From Zerene cesonia (Eukaryota > Arthropoda > Insecta > Lepidoptera > Pieridae), in the NCBI RefSeq assembly GCF_012273895.1, contig NW_024045132.1, positions 2,604,001-2,668,000 on the forward strand: a stretch of 64,000 nt of DNA, in the 5' to 3' direction. Within the stretch, counting starts at the first letter, position 1, and every line of letters starts with the position of its first letter. Below are positions 63,039-64,000 of this stretch, piece by piece. Made by a program: the position numbers and the translations under genes. Under the pieces are notes generated by a model. The model saw only the letters and a program-made list of their open reading frames with translations, was not told the origin of the DNA and searched no databases.

Positions 63039-63957
63039 TTATGCATTCTTTGCAAGTGTTTCGGCCTTAGCAACTACTTCTTCAATAGGTCCAACCATGT
63101 AGAAGGCAACCTCAGGAAGGTGGTCATATTCTCCTTGCAAGATCTTTGAGAAACCTTTGATGGTCTCCTCAAGGGGTACCAATTTACCAGCATGACCTGT
63201 GAATACTTCAGCAACTTGGAAAGGTTGGGACAAGAATCTCTGGATTTTACGTGCACGTGCAACAGTCAGTTTGTCTTCCTCAGATAACTCATCCATACCC
63301 AAGATAGCAATGATATCCTGGAGGGACTTGTAGTCCTGCAGAATCTTCTGAACGCCACGTGCAACATTGTAGTGCTCAGCACCAATGATGTTGGGGTCCA
63401 TAATACGAGAGGTCGAGTCGAGGGGGTCCACAGCAGGGTAAATACCCAGCTCAGCAATAGCACGGGACAGCACAGTGGTGGCGTCCAAGTGAGCAAAGGT
63501 TGTGGCTGGGGCGGGGTCAGTCAAGTCATCGGCAGGTACATAGATAGCCTGCACTGATGTGATGGAGCCCTTCTTGGTGGTGGTGATGCGTTCCTGCATA
63601 GTACCCATGTCAGTGGCCAAAGTGGGTTGGTAACCCACAGCAGAGGGAATACGACCCAACAAGGCAGATACCTCTGAACCAGCCTGAGTGAAACGGAAAA
63701 TGTTATCAATGAAAAGCAGCACATCCTGACCCTCCTGGTCTCTGAAGTACTCAGCCACAGTCAAACCAGTCAGAGCAACACGGGCACGGGCGCCGGGAGG
63801 CTCATTCATCTGTCCGTACACAAGAGCTACCTTGGATGTCTTGTCCTTCAGAGAGATTACACCGGACTCAATCATCTCATGATACAAATCGTTACCCTCA
63901 CGGGTGCGCTCACCCACTCCGGCGAATACTGAGTAACCACCGTGAGCTTTAGCTACG
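63039..63957 (-). CDS. ATP synthase subunit beta, mitochondrial (3' part)
   Basis: Catalytic beta subunit of the F1 head of mitochondrial ATP synthase, where three copies alternate with alpha and make ATP. About 306 C-terminal codons are present without an intron; the frame stays open into N at 63958. The visible part begins VAKAHGGYSVFAGVGERTRE, which includes the catalytic glutamate of GERTR. Then come the Walker B strand (VLLFIDNIFRF), the family signature PAVDPLDSTS and the DELSEED motif that pushes on subunit gamma. It ends AKAETLAKNA. The phosphate-binding P-loop and the mitochondrial presequence lie beyond the window. Codons are G/C-ending compared with neighbouring genes, as expected for a highly expressed gene. 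The gene converges on the zinc-finger gene. Confidence 0.97.
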
Positions 63958-64000
63958 NNNNNNNNNNNNNNNNNNNNNNNNNNNNNNNNNNNNNNNNNNN
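63958..64000. other. Assembly gap at window edge
   Basis: N to the end of the window; its full length is not visible. It truncates the ATP synthase beta gene. Confidence 0.99.

Noticed and set aside
1..64000. CRISPR arrays, bacterial operons, phage or integrated viral genes
   Set aside because: No regularly spaced repeats and no prokaryotic or viral gene is visible; spliced housekeeping genes show this is animal nuclear DNA.

Overview
This window is animal nuclear DNA, most probably from a moth or butterfly (Lepidoptera). Genes are split by GT-AG introns, the background is strongly AT-rich, and the interspersed repeats are of kinds I know from lepidopteran genomes: short Helitron-like elements running from TCCTACTAATATT to CTAG, tRNA-derived SINEs with A and B boxes, and A-tailed retroelement fragments. 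The species cannot be named from this sequence. It is a draft scaffold with three 1,000-N placeholder gaps, one 41-N gap, and N again at the right edge.

Layout. Positions 1 to about 42,770 (apart from the gap at 9126-10125) hold no gene that I can recognise. They contain dispersed repeats, a few hairpins, and one isolated but very well-formed heat-shock promoter at about 27,544-27,705 that leads into no recognisable gene. From 42,857 to the right edge the window is gene-dense. It holds SEC11 signal peptidase (minus; complete, and present a second time as a nearly identical partial copy across a gap), UBA3, the catalytic subunit of the NEDD8-activating enzyme (minus; six exons, complete), a ZNF800-like zinc-finger gene (plus; nine visible exons, last part broken by a gap), and the 3' part of the ATP synthase beta subunit gene (minus; runs into N).

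The genes are housekeeping neighbours, not a pathway: ER signal-peptide removal, neddylation, a nuclear zinc-finger protein, and mitochondrial ATP synthesis. UBA3 and the zinc-finger gene are divergent, with about 1.7 kb between their start codons. The zinc-finger and ATP synthase genes converge, with about 0.94 kb between their stop codons.

Most worth a second look: the orphan heat-shock promoter; the SEC11 double copy, which looks like two haplotypes left unmerged at a gap; a SINE whose 5' half is inverted, with a clean 14-bp target duplication (twin-priming signature); a foldback element whose core is flipped between two copies; a gap flanked by inverted repeats; and a GC-rich zinc-finger exon whose splice donor has been tandemly copied.
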